From DATAOG01 sp963782885 (GTDB lineage: Bacteria; Pseudomonadota; Alphaproteobacteria; Geminicoccales; Geminicoccaceae): a stretch of DNA of 64,000 nucleotides. The translations under genes were made by a program, and so were the position numbers. This document shows positions 18,694 to 26,947 of this stretch, in pieces; the stretch's first letter is position 1; each line of letters opens with the position of its first letter. Location: contig CAWALL010000004.1 in NCBI GenBank assembly GCA_963782885.1, positions 62,001 to 126,000 of the forward strand, written 5' to 3'. The notes beneath the pieces were generated by a model that was not told the DNA's origin, did not search any database, and saw nothing but the letters and a program-made list of their open reading frames with translations.

Positions 18694-18786
18694 CGTCCTC
18701 TGAGGGATCTGATGTCGCGGGCGGGCGCTCCGGCAGCGGGGCGCCCGCACCCTCTCCAAGACCCGCGCCGGGAAGGAGACCTGCCA

Positions 18787-19651
18787 ATGATCACACCGCT
18801 GCCGGTAGCACGCCGATCGCTGACGCGTCGTTCGGGCGCGGCGCTGGCTGCGACGCTCGCCGCCGGTCTGGTCAGCTCGCCCGTGCAGGCCGAGGACGCA
18901 GCCCCGGCGGCAGCGCCCTGGACAGCTCAGCGTCACCCCCTATGCCTGGGCGACGAGCCTGCACGGCAAGGCCGGGGTCGCGGGCAGGACGGCCGACGTC
19001 GACGTCAGCTTCAGTGATGTGCTCAAGCACCTCAATGGCGCCGTGATGCTCGACCTCGAGCTGCGCAAAGGCCCCTTCGGCCTGATGTCCAACACCGTCT
19101 ACGCCAAGCTCGAGGACAATTCGAGCAATTTGGAAGGTCGCGTCAAGATCGACGCGACGGCCAACATGCTGATCCAGGGCCTGGCCGCCACCTACCGGGT
19201 CGGGACGTGGCAGCTCACCGACTTCGCCGGGGCCGGGCCGCTCGCGGTCGCGGTCGATCCCTACGCCGGCATCCGCTACACCTATCTGGACACCGAGCTC
19301 AAGGGCAAGCTCGACCTGCCCGACCTCGGCGTCAACGCGAAGCGGACCGCCGAGGGCGACAAGAACTGGGTCGACCCGATCATCGGCCTGCGCACGATCT
19401 GGAAGTTGGGCGATCGCCTGAGCCTGATCGCCGCCGGCGACATCGGTGGCACCAGCGAGAACTCCGACTACAGCTGGCAGGCGATCGGCCTCATCGGCTA
19501 CCGGTTCGGGCTGTTCGGGACCAACAACGCCAATCTGATCGCCGGCTACCGGGCCCTGTACCAGAAGTACACGGACGGCAACGGGCGCAACGAGTTCGAC
19601 TGGGACGTCACCATCCACGGCCCGGTGGTCGGCCTAACCCTAACCTTCTGA
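18787..19651 (+). pseudogene. Outer-membrane beta-barrel protein, frameshifted after the signal peptide
   Basis: ATG 18787 follows GGAAGGAG. The first frame gives a signal peptide (RRSGAALAATLAAGLVSSPVQA, cut near residue 36) and EDAAPAAAPW. The barrel (QLSVTPYAWATSLHGKAGVAG, DVSFSDVLKHLNGAVMLDLE, and so on to LTLTF) is in the next frame. Removing one base near 18922 joins them into about 287 residues. Alternating beta strands and the terminal phenylalanine fit a small outer-membrane barrel. It lies between two sulfatases, so it may be their uptake or anchoring partner; that is inference. A second start inside the barrel would give an unexported fragment. Confidence 0.7.
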
Positions 19652-19708
19652 CCACGCTGCGCCAGCTCCAGGTCGAATGCTGGTCGACCCGAGGAAGGAG
19701 GACCATCG

Positions 19709-21310
19709 ATGAAAGTCTTATCGAGACGAGTACTGCAGGCCACGATCCCGCTCGCGCTCGCCGCGACCTTCGCCGGGGCGTCGCCCGCCTCGGCGCAGGA
19801 GAAGAAGCCCAACATCCTGGTCATCATGGGCGACGACATCGGCTACTGGAACATTAGCGCCTACAACCGTGGCATGATGGGCTACCGGACGCCCAACATC
19901 GACCGGATCGCCAACGAAGGCGCGATCTTCACCGACTACTACGGCCAGCAATCGTGCACCGCCGGCCGCGCCGCGTTCATCACCGGTCAGAGCCCGATGC
20001 GCACCGGCCTTCTGAAGGTCGGGCTGCCGGGCGCGAAAGAAGGGCTGTCGGACAGGGACCCGACGCTCGCCGAACTGCTCAAGCCGCTCGGCTACGTAAC
20101 CGGACAATTCGGCAAGAACCATCTCGGCGACCGCAACGAGTTCCTGCCGACCGTGCACGGCTTCGACGTGTTCTTCGGCAACCTCTATCACCTCAATGCC
20201 GAGGAGGAGCCGGAGCACCCCGACTACCCGAAGAACCTCGAGTTCAAGCTGCGCTTCGGGCCGCGCGGCGTCCTGAGATGCACCGCGACCATCGCCGAGA
20301 CCCCGGGGGAGGATCCCCGTTTCGGCAAGTGGGGCAAGCAGAGCTGCGAGGACACCGGCCCGCTCACCAGAAAACGCATGGAGACCGCGGACGAAGAGTT
20401 TCTCAAGGCCACGCTCGATTTCATCGACCGCGCCAACAGCGACAAGAAGCCGTTCTTCGTCTGGTTCAATCCGACCCGCATGCACATCTGGACTCACCTC
20501 CAGCCCGAGTCCCGGGACAAGACCGGTCTCGGCATCTATCCGGACGGCATGGTCGAGCATGACGGCCAGGTCGGCCAGCTCTTGAGGAAACTCGATGACT
20601 TGGGCATCGCCAACAACACGATCGTGATCTACACGACCGACAACGGCGCCGAGACATTCTCCTGGCCCGACGGCGGCACCACGCCGTTCCGCGGCGAGAA
20701 GAACACCAACTGGGAGGGTGGCTATCGCGTGCCGGCGTTGCTGCGCTGGCCGGGTCTGGTGCCGCCGCGCACCGAGATCAACGACATCGTTTCGGCGGAG
20801 GATTGGGTCACGACGCTGGTCGCGGCAGCGGGCGAGCCCGACATCAAGGCCAAGCTGCTGCAGGGCTACGACGCCGGCGGCAAGACCTTCAAAGTGCACC
20901 TCGACGGCTACGACCAGCGCGACCTGCTCGCCGGCAAGGGTCCGGATCAGCGCCGCGAGTTCTTCTACTGGACCGACGACGGCGACCTCGCCGGCCTGCG
21001 CTACGACCAGTGGAAGGCGGTGTTCATGGAACAGAAGGCGGAGGGCTTCGATGTGTGGGCACAGCCGATGATCCAGCTGCGCCTGCCCATGCTGTTCAAC
21101 CTGCGCTCAGATCCGTTCGAGCGCGCCCAGCACGAGGCCGGTGACTACGTGAGGTGGTTCATCGACCATGCGTTCGTGCTGGTTCCGGCACAGGCGATCG
21201 TGGCGCAGTATCTGACCAGCTTCCAGGAGTTTCCTCCGCGTCAGAAGCCCGGCAGTTTTTCGGTCCAACAGGTCATGGAAAAGCTGATGAACCCGCAACG
21301 CGGCAACTGA
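19709..21310 (+). CDS. Periplasmic sulfatase 2
   Basis: A 533-residue type I sulfatase (alkaline-phosphatase superfamily), hydrolysing sulfate esters in the periplasm. It starts at ATG 19709 with AAGGAGG at 19695-19701. The signal peptide ends at SPASAQ (about residues 1-29). Motifs are ILVIMGDDIG (calcium-ligand aspartates), CTAGR in SCTAGRAAFITG (formylglycine site of the C-x-A-x-R type), GKNHLGD and TTDNGAETFSWPDGG. It is a clear paralogue of the first sulfatase, differing in insert regions and C-terminus. It is the only intact enzyme of the two and needs a formylglycine-generating or anaerobic maturase, which is not in this window. The substrate cannot be told. Confidence 0.92.
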   Translation: MKVLSRRVLQATIPLALAATFAGASPASAQEKKPNILVIMGDDIGYWNISAYNRGMMGYRTPNIDRIANEGAIFTDYYGQQSCTAGRAAFITGQSPMRTGLLKVGLPGAKEGLSDRDPTLAELLKPLGYVTGQFGKNHLGDRNEFLPTVHGFDVFFGNLYHLNAEEEPEHPDYPKNLEFKLRFGPRGVLRCTATIAETPGEDPRFGKWGKQSCEDTGPLTRKRMETADEEFLKATLDFIDRANSDKKPFFVWFNPTRMHIWTHLQPESRDKTGLGIYPDGMVEHDGQVGQLLRKLDDLGIANNTIVIYTTDNGAETFSWPDGGTTPFRGEKNTNWEGGYRVPALLRWPGLVPPRTEINDIVSAEDWVTTLVAAAGEPDIKAKLLQGYDAGGKTFKVHLDGYDQRDLLAGKGPDQRREFFYWTDDGDLAGLRYDQWKAVFMEQKAEGFDVWAQPMIQLRLPMLFNLRSDPFERAQHEAGDYVRWFIDHAFVLVPAQAIVAQYLTSFQEFPPRQKPGSFSVQQVMEKLMNPQRGN

Positions 21311-21626
21311 CTGCGCAGCTCTGCGATGGCTGGCGCCGGCAGCCGCTCTGGCGGGCGCGATGGTGATGATCGGCGCCGCCGCCCGCGGGCAGGCTGCCGA
21401 TGCGCCGACTTCCATCAGCAGCTCCGCCTCGGCGGCTGCCACTCGACCGAGATGGCGGCCTGGCATGGGTCACAGCATGCGCTCGCCATGCAGGAGGCCA
21501 CCCGAAATCGGCGGCCTTTGCGGCCGAATCCGGCGTTGTTGCGGTCGGATCCAGCGCTCGAATCGCCAAAATCTCGAAAAGCCGTTCTGAAAGGCGTTAC
21601 GCCCGCCGCACATCTGGCGCATGATG

Positions 21627-21663
21627 CTCCCAGGACCGGCCCCCAGTGGTCCGGTCCTGGGAG
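21627..21663. repeat. REP-like palindromic element, intergenic copy
   Basis: 21627-21639 (CTCCCAGGACCGG) and 21651-21663 are perfect 13-nt inverted arms with an 11-nt loop; the right side reads CCGGTCCTGGGAGCCAGG. The same terminal motif (CTGGGAGCCAGG) closes a related hairpin inside the next gene at 22217-22228. There is no T-run, so it is not an intrinsic terminator. Confidence 0.7.
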
Positions 21664-21808
21664 CCAGGGAAGGACGGTCGCCCTGGAGCCCAGCGCTCGA
21701 ACCTGCGATGCGGAATATATTCTGAAACGGGCCGTGGGGCAGGCATCTTCCCATGCCAATTTCCGGGCGACCAAAATTCCTGCCGGGAATGGCCCTGGCG
21801 CCTGCGAT

Positions 21809-21836
21809 TTGAGGATCTTGTATTTGTTCCTATATC
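21809..21836 (+). promoter_or_regulatory. Candidate sigma-70-type promoter
   Basis: TTGAGG at 21809-21814, a 16-nt spacer, and TATATC at 21831-21836, about 80 nt upstream of the ATG at 21916, in a locally AT-rich patch. It is a sequence match only. Confidence 0.3.
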
Positions 21837-21915
21837 GGCGCAGCATGGCGACCGACCACGGGCGACGGGCGGCTCGGCCGAGGCGTCCACTCCCCCTCAG
21901 CAACGAGGCCAAACC

Positions 21916-22542
21916 ATGACCGCCGATCGCCAGCCGACCCGTCGCGCTTGCCAGCCGGCAGAACGGCGCCTTGCCGGCGGCGGCCCGCGGACCGCCGCCG
22001 GCAAGGCGCGCTCGGCGCGCAACGCGCTCACCCACGGCCTGCGCGCCCGTGGGCTGGTCCTGCTCGACGACGAGGACGCGGCCGAGTTCCGGGCGTTCGC
22101 GCGCGCGTTGCCGGCCGAGCTCGCGCCCCAGGGCCGGCTCCAGGCCGATCTGGTGAGCCGGATCGCGATGGCCGCCTGGCGCGCGCGCCGCTCCCCACCG
22201 ACCTCCGTGGTCGGTGCTGGGAGCCAGGCGCGGCTCGAGGCCGGCCTGCTCGCGACCTGCCTCGCCAGCGCGCGATCCGCCGATCCCGACCCGCGCGCCG
22301 CGCTCGGCACCGAGCTGATCCGGGACAGCTACGGCCCGCGCGCGTTCCAGCCCGTGGTCCGCTACCGCGGTTCGGTGCTGGCGGAATTGTTCCGCTCGCT
22401 CGCCGCGCTGAAGCTGCTCCAGGCCGGGACGCGCCAGCGTTCCGAGCCCCCTCGCCTCGCCGGCGCGTCGAACCGGGCGGCAACCGAACGAACCCGGGAA
22501 ACAGCGGCGAAACATAGACTTGTCGCCCTGCCCCAGGCCTGA
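21916..22542 (+). CDS. Conserved hypothetical protein carrying an in-frame palindromic insertion
   Basis: A 208-residue cytosolic protein of a widespread unknown family, recognised by NALTHGLRARGLVLLDDED near the N-terminus, then a helix with ADLVSRIAMAAWRARR and ARLEAGLLA. In relatives I remember, WRxRR runs straight into ARLEAGLL. Here twelve residues (SPPTSVVGAGSQ, encoded at about 22192-22227) are inserted between them, and exactly these are encoded by a REP-like palindrome. The insertion keeps the frame. The start at ATG 21916 is the only good one. The family has no known function; copies are often numerous in a genome. Confidence 0.6.
   Translation: MTADRQPTRRACQPAERRLAGGGPRTAAGKARSARNALTHGLRARGLVLLDDEDAAEFRAFARALPAELAPQGRLQADLVSRIAMAAWRARRSPPTSVVGAGSQARLEAGLLATCLASARSADPDPRAALGTELIRDSYGPRAFQPVVRYRGSVLAELFRSLAALKLLQAGTRQRSEPPRLAGASNRAATERTRETAAKHRLVALPQA
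22191..22223. repeat. REP-like palindromic element inside a coding sequence
   Basis: CACCGACC (22196-22203) and GGTCGGTG (22209-22216) form the inner stem; CTCCC (22191-22195) and GGGAG (22219-22223) the outer one, with a CT bulge. It ends in CTGGGAGCCAGG like the intergenic copy at 21627. It lies in frame within the protein starting at 21916. Confidence 0.65.
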
Positions 22543-22648
22543 TCGGCGCGCCGTTCTCCCAGGTGGCTTCAGCTGACGAGGCGAGTGTGGTGATATGGGC
22601 AGAGCGCGGTGCCTTCGCCGCCCCGGGACTCTTGAGCGCGAGTTTGCC

Positions 22649-24352
22649 ATGACCGAACCCGAAAAGACCGGCCTCGCGAAGGGACTCACCCACTACGGCG
22701 ATCCCGATTTCGCGCTCTACTTGCGACGCTCGTTCGCCCGCTCGATGGGTTATGGCGATGCGATCCTGGCGCGGCCGGTGATCGGGATCGCGAACACCGC
22801 GAGCGGCTTCAACAACTGCCATCGCGGCGTGCCGGAGCTGGTCGAGGCGGCCAAGCGCGGCGTGCTCGCGGCCGGCGGCCTGCCGCTCGAGTTCCCGGTG
22901 ATCTCGCTCGGCGAGCCGTTCCTCCACCCGACCAGCCTGATGTTCCGGAACCTGATGAGCATGGACACGGAGGAGATGATCCGTGCCCAGCCGATGGACG
23001 CGGTGGTCCTGATCGGCGGCTGCGACAAGACCGTGCCGGCGCTGCTGATGGGCGCGCTCTCGGCCGACAAGCCCGCGGTGCTGGTCGTGACCGGGCCGAT
23101 GATGACCAGTCGGCACGGCGACCAGCGGCTCGGCGCCTGCACCGACTGCCGGCGCTTCTGGGCGCAGTACCGGGCGGGCACGATCGATGAGGGCGAGATC
23201 GGCGCGATCGAGACCCGGCTCGCGACCACCGCCGGCACCTGCATGGTGATGGGCACCGCCAGCACGATGGCCTGCATCGCCGAGGCGCTCGGCATGACGC
23301 TGCCCGGCACCGCCGCGATCCCAGCGGTCCACGCCGACCGGCTGCGCGCCGCCGAGGCGAGCGGCACGCGCGCCGTGACGATGGTCAAGGATGGGCCGCG
23401 GCCGTCGGAGGTGGTGACCGCCGCCGCGGTCGACAATGCGCTCCGCGTCCTGCTGGCGCTCGGCGGCTCGACCAACGGTATTCTCCATCTTGCGGCGATC
23501 GCCGGGCGTGCCGGGATCGCGGTCGAGCTGGAGCGCCTCAACGCGCTCTCCGACGCGACCCCGGTCCTGGTCGACCTCAAGCCGACCGGGCCGCACTACA
23601 TGGAGGATTTCTTCAACGCCGGCGGGCTGGGCGCGGTGCTCCGCGAGCTGCGACCGTTGCTCGATCTCGAGACCCGAAACGTCGCCGGTCAGAGCCTGGA
23701 GGAGCGCCTGAGCAGCGAGCCCGGCTACGTCGACCGGAGCGTGGTCCGCCCGGTCGCGGAGCCGATCTCTGAGGTCGGCGGCCTGGTCGCGCTGTTCGGC
23801 TCGCTGGCGCCCGAAGGTGCGATCCTGAAGCGCTCGGCCGCCGATCCGCGCCTGTTCGAACACGAGGGCCGGGCGGTCGTGTTCGAGAGCCTGGAAGACC
23901 TCTCGGCGCGGATCGACGACCCGGGTCTCGAAGTCGCGCCGGACGATGTCCTGGTCCTCCAGAATGCCGGCCCGCGGAGCGGCACGGGCATGCCGGAGGC
24001 GGGCTACCTGCCGATCCCGGGCAAGCTCGCGCGCAAGGGCGTCAAGGACATGATCCGGATCTCGGATGCGCGCATGAGCGGCACCGCGTTCGGCACGATC
24101 GTCCTGCACGTGACCCCCGAGGCGGCAATCGGCGGCCCGCTGGGCCTGGTCCGGAACGGCGATCGGATCCGCCTCAGCGTCGCCGGGCGACGTCTGGATC
24201 TGCTGGTCGATGCCGCCGAGCTCGCAGGGCGCCAGGCCGCCCTGCCCGCGCCCGCGGCCGCGCCGGCGCGCGGCTACGCCAAGCTCTATCACGACCACGT
24301 GCTGGCCGCGGACTCAGGCTGCGATTTCGATTTTCTGAGGGCGCCCGCCTGA
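22649..24352 (+). CDS. IlvD/Edd-family dehydratase (dihydroxy-acid or sugar-acid dehydratase)
   Basis: A 567-residue iron-sulfur enzyme that removes water from 2,3-dihydroxy acids to give 2-oxo acids. The three cluster cysteines are present: C57 in FNNCHRG, C125 in GGCDKTVP and C198 in AGTCMVMG, with the spacing known from the [2Fe-2S] pentonate dehydratases. Other marks are STMACIAEALG, LGGSTNGILHLAAIAGRAG and SDARMSGTAFG near the C-terminus. Start ATG 22649 is chosen because the family begins there. Its stop overlaps the start of the GH15 gene (TGATG), so both are probably one operon. This suggests a sugar-acid substrate rather than branched-chain amino acid synthesis, but that is inference. 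Confidence 0.85.
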   Translation: MTEPEKTGLAKGLTHYGDPDFALYLRRSFARSMGYGDAILARPVIGIANTASGFNNCHRGVPELVEAAKRGVLAAGGLPLEFPVISLGEPFLHPTSLMFRNLMSMDTEEMIRAQPMDAVVLIGGCDKTVPALLMGALSADKPAVLVVTGPMMTSRHGDQRLGACTDCRRFWAQYRAGTIDEGEIGAIETRLATTAGTCMVMGTASTMACIAEALGMTLPGTAAIPAVHADRLRAAEASGTRAVTMVKDGPRPSEVVTAAAVDNALRVLLALGGSTNGILHLAAIAGRAGIAVELERLNALSDATPVLVDLKPTGPHYMEDFFNAGGLGAVLRELRPLLDLETRNVAGQSLEERLSSEPGYVDRSVVRPVAEPISEVGGLVALFGSLAPEGAILKRSAADPRLFEHEGRAVVFESLEDLSARIDDPGLEVAPDDVLVLQNAGPRSGTGMPEAGYLPIPGKLARKGVKDMIRISDARMSGTAFGTIVLHVTPEAAIGGPLGLVRNGDRIRLSVAGRRLDLLVDAAELAGRQAALPAPAAAPARGYAKLYHDHVLAADSGCDFDFLRAPA

Positions 24353-26166
24353 TGGCGCTCAGAATCGAGGATTACGCGCTGATCGGCGACACCTTCACCG
24401 TGGCGCTGGTCGGCTGCGACGGCTCGATCGACTGGCTGTGCGTGCCGCGGATCGATTCCGACGCCTGCTTTGCGGCCCTGCTCGGCACCCCCGACAACGG
24501 TCGCTGGCTGCTGGCGCCCGAGGGCGAGACCCGCGCCAGCCGCCGGCGCTACCGGGGCGACACGCTGATCCTCGAGACCGAGTTCGAGACTGCGAGCGGT
24601 ACGGTCGCCGTGATCGACTTCATGCCGGTCGGCGGCGAGTGCGACGAGGTCGACGTGGTGCGCCTGGTCGAGGGTCGGGCCGGCGAGGTCGCGATGACCA
24701 CCGAGCTGGTGCTGCGCTTCGAATACGGCACGACGGTGCCCTGGGTGCAAAGAGTGTCCGACGGGCTGACCGCGATCGCCGGCCCGAGCGCCCTGCGCCT
24801 GCACACCCCGATCGAGCTCGAGGGCAAGGACTTTCGCACCGTCGGCCGCTTCACCGTGCGCGCGGGCGAAACCGTTCCGTTCCGTCTCTGCTGCTTCCAG
24901 TCCTACGAGATCGAGCCCGAGTCCCGCGACCCGGCGCGGCTGCTCAAGGAGACCGAGGGTTTCTGGCAGGACTGGACCGGCCGCTGCCGGGTCGACGGCC
25001 CCTGGCGCGACGCGGTGGTGCGCTCGCTGATCACGCTCAAGGCGCTCACCTACGGTCCGGCCGGCGGCATCGCCGCCGCCGGCACGACCTCGCTGCCCGA
25101 GCGGATCGGCGGCAGCCGCAACTGGGACTACCGTTACTGCTGGATCCGGGACGCGACCTTCACGCTTTACGCCTTCCTGCTGTCGGGCCTCAAGGACGAG
25201 GCGCGGGCTTGGCGCGAGTGGCTGCTGCGGGCGGCCGCCGGCAAGCCTTCGCAGCTGCAGATCCTCTATGGCGTCGCCGGCGAGCGGCGGATCTCCGAGC
25301 TCGAGCTGCCGTGGCTCGCCGGCTACGAGAACAGCCGGCCGGTGCGGATCGGCAACGCCGCCCACGAGCAGCTGCAGCTCGACGTGTTCGGCGAGCTGTT
25401 CGATGCCTTCCATGTCGCGCGCAAGTACGGGATCCCGGCCCACGACCACGCCTGGGACGTCGAAAAGGTGCTGCTCGACCATCTCGAGAGCGCGTGGCAA
25501 TTGCCCGATCACGGCATCTGGGAGGTGCGCGGCCAGCCGCGGCACTTCACCCACTCCAAGGTCATGGCCTGGGTGGCCGCCGACCGCGCGGTCAAGGCGG
25601 TCGAGCGTTTCGGCCTCGACGGCCCGGTCGATCGGTGGCGCCAGCTCCGGGCGAAGATCCACGCCGACGTCTGCGCCAAGGGCTTCGACCCGGAGCGCAA
25701 CGCCTTCGTCCAGTATTATGGCGCCAAGGACCTGGACGCCGCCCTCTTGATGATCCCGCTGGTCGGCTTTCTGCCGCCCGATGACCCGCGCGTGGCCAGC
25801 ACGGTCGAGGCGATCCAGCGCGAACTCACCCATGATGGCCTGGTCCGCCGCTATCTCGTCGACGAAGCGGTCGACGGTCTGCCGGGGGGCGAAGGCACGT
25901 TCCTCACATGCTCGTTCTGGCTGGTCGACAACCTCACGATGCTCGGGCGCTGGGACGAGGCCTGCGAGCTGTTCGAGACGCTGCTCGCGCTGCGCAACGA
26001 CGTCGGTCTGCTGGCCGAGGAGTACGACCCGGTCGAGCGCCGCCAGCTCGGCAATTTCCCCCAGGCGTTCTCGCACGTCGGCCTGATCAACAGCGCCCAC
26101 AATCTGACGATCGCCAGGGGGCCGGCGAAGGAGCGGGCCGAGGGAGATGCCTCAGGGGCCGGCTGA
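24352..26166 (+). CDS. Glycoside hydrolase family 15 protein (glucoamylase/trehalase-like)
   Basis: A 604-residue cytosolic protein without a signal peptide. Layout is an N-terminal beta-sandwich (IEDYALIGD, GSIDWLCVPRIDS) followed by the alpha/alpha toroid with RNWDYRYCWIRDATFTLYAF and, near the C-terminus, LLAEEYDP and NFPQAFSHVGLINSA, all typical of bacterial GH15 enzymes. Known members hydrolyse alpha-glucosidic bonds, including trehalose in some actinobacteria. It overlaps the dehydratase stop by one base. Its end overlaps, by 15 bp, the convergent phosphoglucomutase-like gene; together the two suggest turnover of an alpha-linked disaccharide. Confidence 0.9.
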   Translation: MALRIEDYALIGDTFTVALVGCDGSIDWLCVPRIDSDACFAALLGTPDNGRWLLAPEGETRASRRRYRGDTLILETEFETASGTVAVIDFMPVGGECDEVDVVRLVEGRAGEVAMTTELVLRFEYGTTVPWVQRVSDGLTAIAGPSALRLHTPIELEGKDFRTVGRFTVRAGETVPFRLCCFQSYEIEPESRDPARLLKETEGFWQDWTGRCRVDGPWRDAVVRSLITLKALTYGPAGGIAAAGTTSLPERIGGSRNWDYRYCWIRDATFTLYAFLLSGLKDEARAWREWLLRAAAGKPSQLQILYGVAGERRISELELPWLAGYENSRPVRIGNAAHEQLQLDVFGELFDAFHVARKYGIPAHDHAWDVEKVLLDHLESAWQLPDHGIWEVRGQPRHFTHSKVMAWVAADRAVKAVERFGLDGPVDRWRQLRAKIHADVCAKGFDPERNAFVQYYGAKDLDAALLMIPLVGFLPPDDPRVASTVEAIQRELTHDGLVRRYLVDEAVDGLPGGEGTFLTCSFWLVDNLTMLGRWDEACELFETLLALRNDVGLLAEEYDPVERRQLGNFPQAFSHVGLINSAHNLTIARGPAKERAEGDASGAG

Positions 26167-26934
26167 ACCGCCGCCGCCTGGGCCGGGCAGCGGCAACTCG
26201 TCCAGATCCCCGACCACGACGTCCGCGCCGGCCGCAGTCAGCGCGGCCCGGCCGATGCCGCGATCGACGCCGATCACGAGCCCGAACCGCCCGGCGCGGC
26301 CGGCCGCGACCCCCGCGATCGCGTCCTCGACCACGGCCGCCTCGGCCGGCGCGACGCCGAGCCGCGCCGCCGCCTGCAGGTAAGCGTCGGGATGCGGCTT
26401 GCCCCGCAGCCGCTCGCGCTCCAGGTCCCGGCCGTCGAAGATCACATCGAACAGGTCAGTCAGGCCGGCACGCTCCAGCACCGCCATGCAGTTCTTGGAC
26501 GACGACACGCAGGCGGTCCCGATGCCTTCGGACCTCAGCGCCCGGATCAGAGCAACGGTGCTCTCGAAGACCTCGACCCCCTGCTCCTCGAGCACCCGTC
26601 GAAAGATCCGATTCTTGCGATTGCCGAGCCCGCAGACGGTCGCCGCGTCCGGCGGATCGCCGGGTTCGCCCCAGGGCAGATTGATGCCGCGGGCGAGGAG
26701 GAAGGACTGGACGCCCTCGTAGCGCGGCTTGCCATCGATGTAGGCGAGGTAGTCCTCCGGCAGGCGAAACGGGCGCAGACGCTCGGGCTCGCCGGTCTGG
26801 CTGGCCAGGAATTCGTCGAACAGCTGCTGCCAGGCGCGGGCGTGGACGTGCGCGGTCCGGGTCACGACGCCGTCGAGGTCGAACAGCACCGCTTTCAGCC
26901 CGGATCGGACGAGGTCGGGCGCGCCCGAGGTCAT
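26152..26934 (-). CDS. HAD hydrolase, beta-phosphoglucomutase-like
   Basis: A 260-residue HAD-superfamily enzyme. Motif I is FDLDGVVT (nucleophile D19 and D21), followed by a cap domain with DGKPRYEGVQSFL, typical of beta-phosphoglucomutases fused to or associated with trehalose/maltose metabolism. Motif II is VSSSKN, motif III the lysine in GKPHPD, and motif IV VVEDAIAG. Substrate is probably beta-glucose-1-phosphate or a related sugar phosphate. The stop lies inside the end of the convergent GH15 gene. It is 14 bp upstream of the PfkB-type kinase on the opposite side of that kinase's end, so neither regulation nor operon is certain. Confidence 0.85.
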   Translation of the reverse strand: MTSGAPDLVRSGLKAVLFDLDGVVTRTAHVHARAWQQLFDEFLASQTGEPERLRPFRLPEDYLAYIDGKPRYEGVQSFLLARGINLPWGEPGDPPDAATVCGLGNRKNRIFRRVLEEQGVEVFESTVALIRALRSEGIGTACVSSSKNCMAVLERAGLTDLFDVIFDGRDLERERLRGKPHPDAYLQAAARLGVAPAEAAVVEDAIAGVAAGRAGRFGLVIGVDRGIGRAALTAAGADVVVGDLDELPLPGPGGGGSAGP

Positions 26935-26947
26935 GACCGGCGCCCCG

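Larger units (their letters stand above)
21311..21915. other. Non-coding region with palindromic and direct repeats
   Basis: About 600 bp. Open frames here have no recognisable product. It holds a 13-bp perfect palindrome (listed separately) and a 12-bp direct repeat, CCAGCGCTCGAA, at 21551-21562 and 21690-21701, which brackets the palindrome. A candidate promoter for the next gene is at 21809-21836. Confidence 0.5.
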
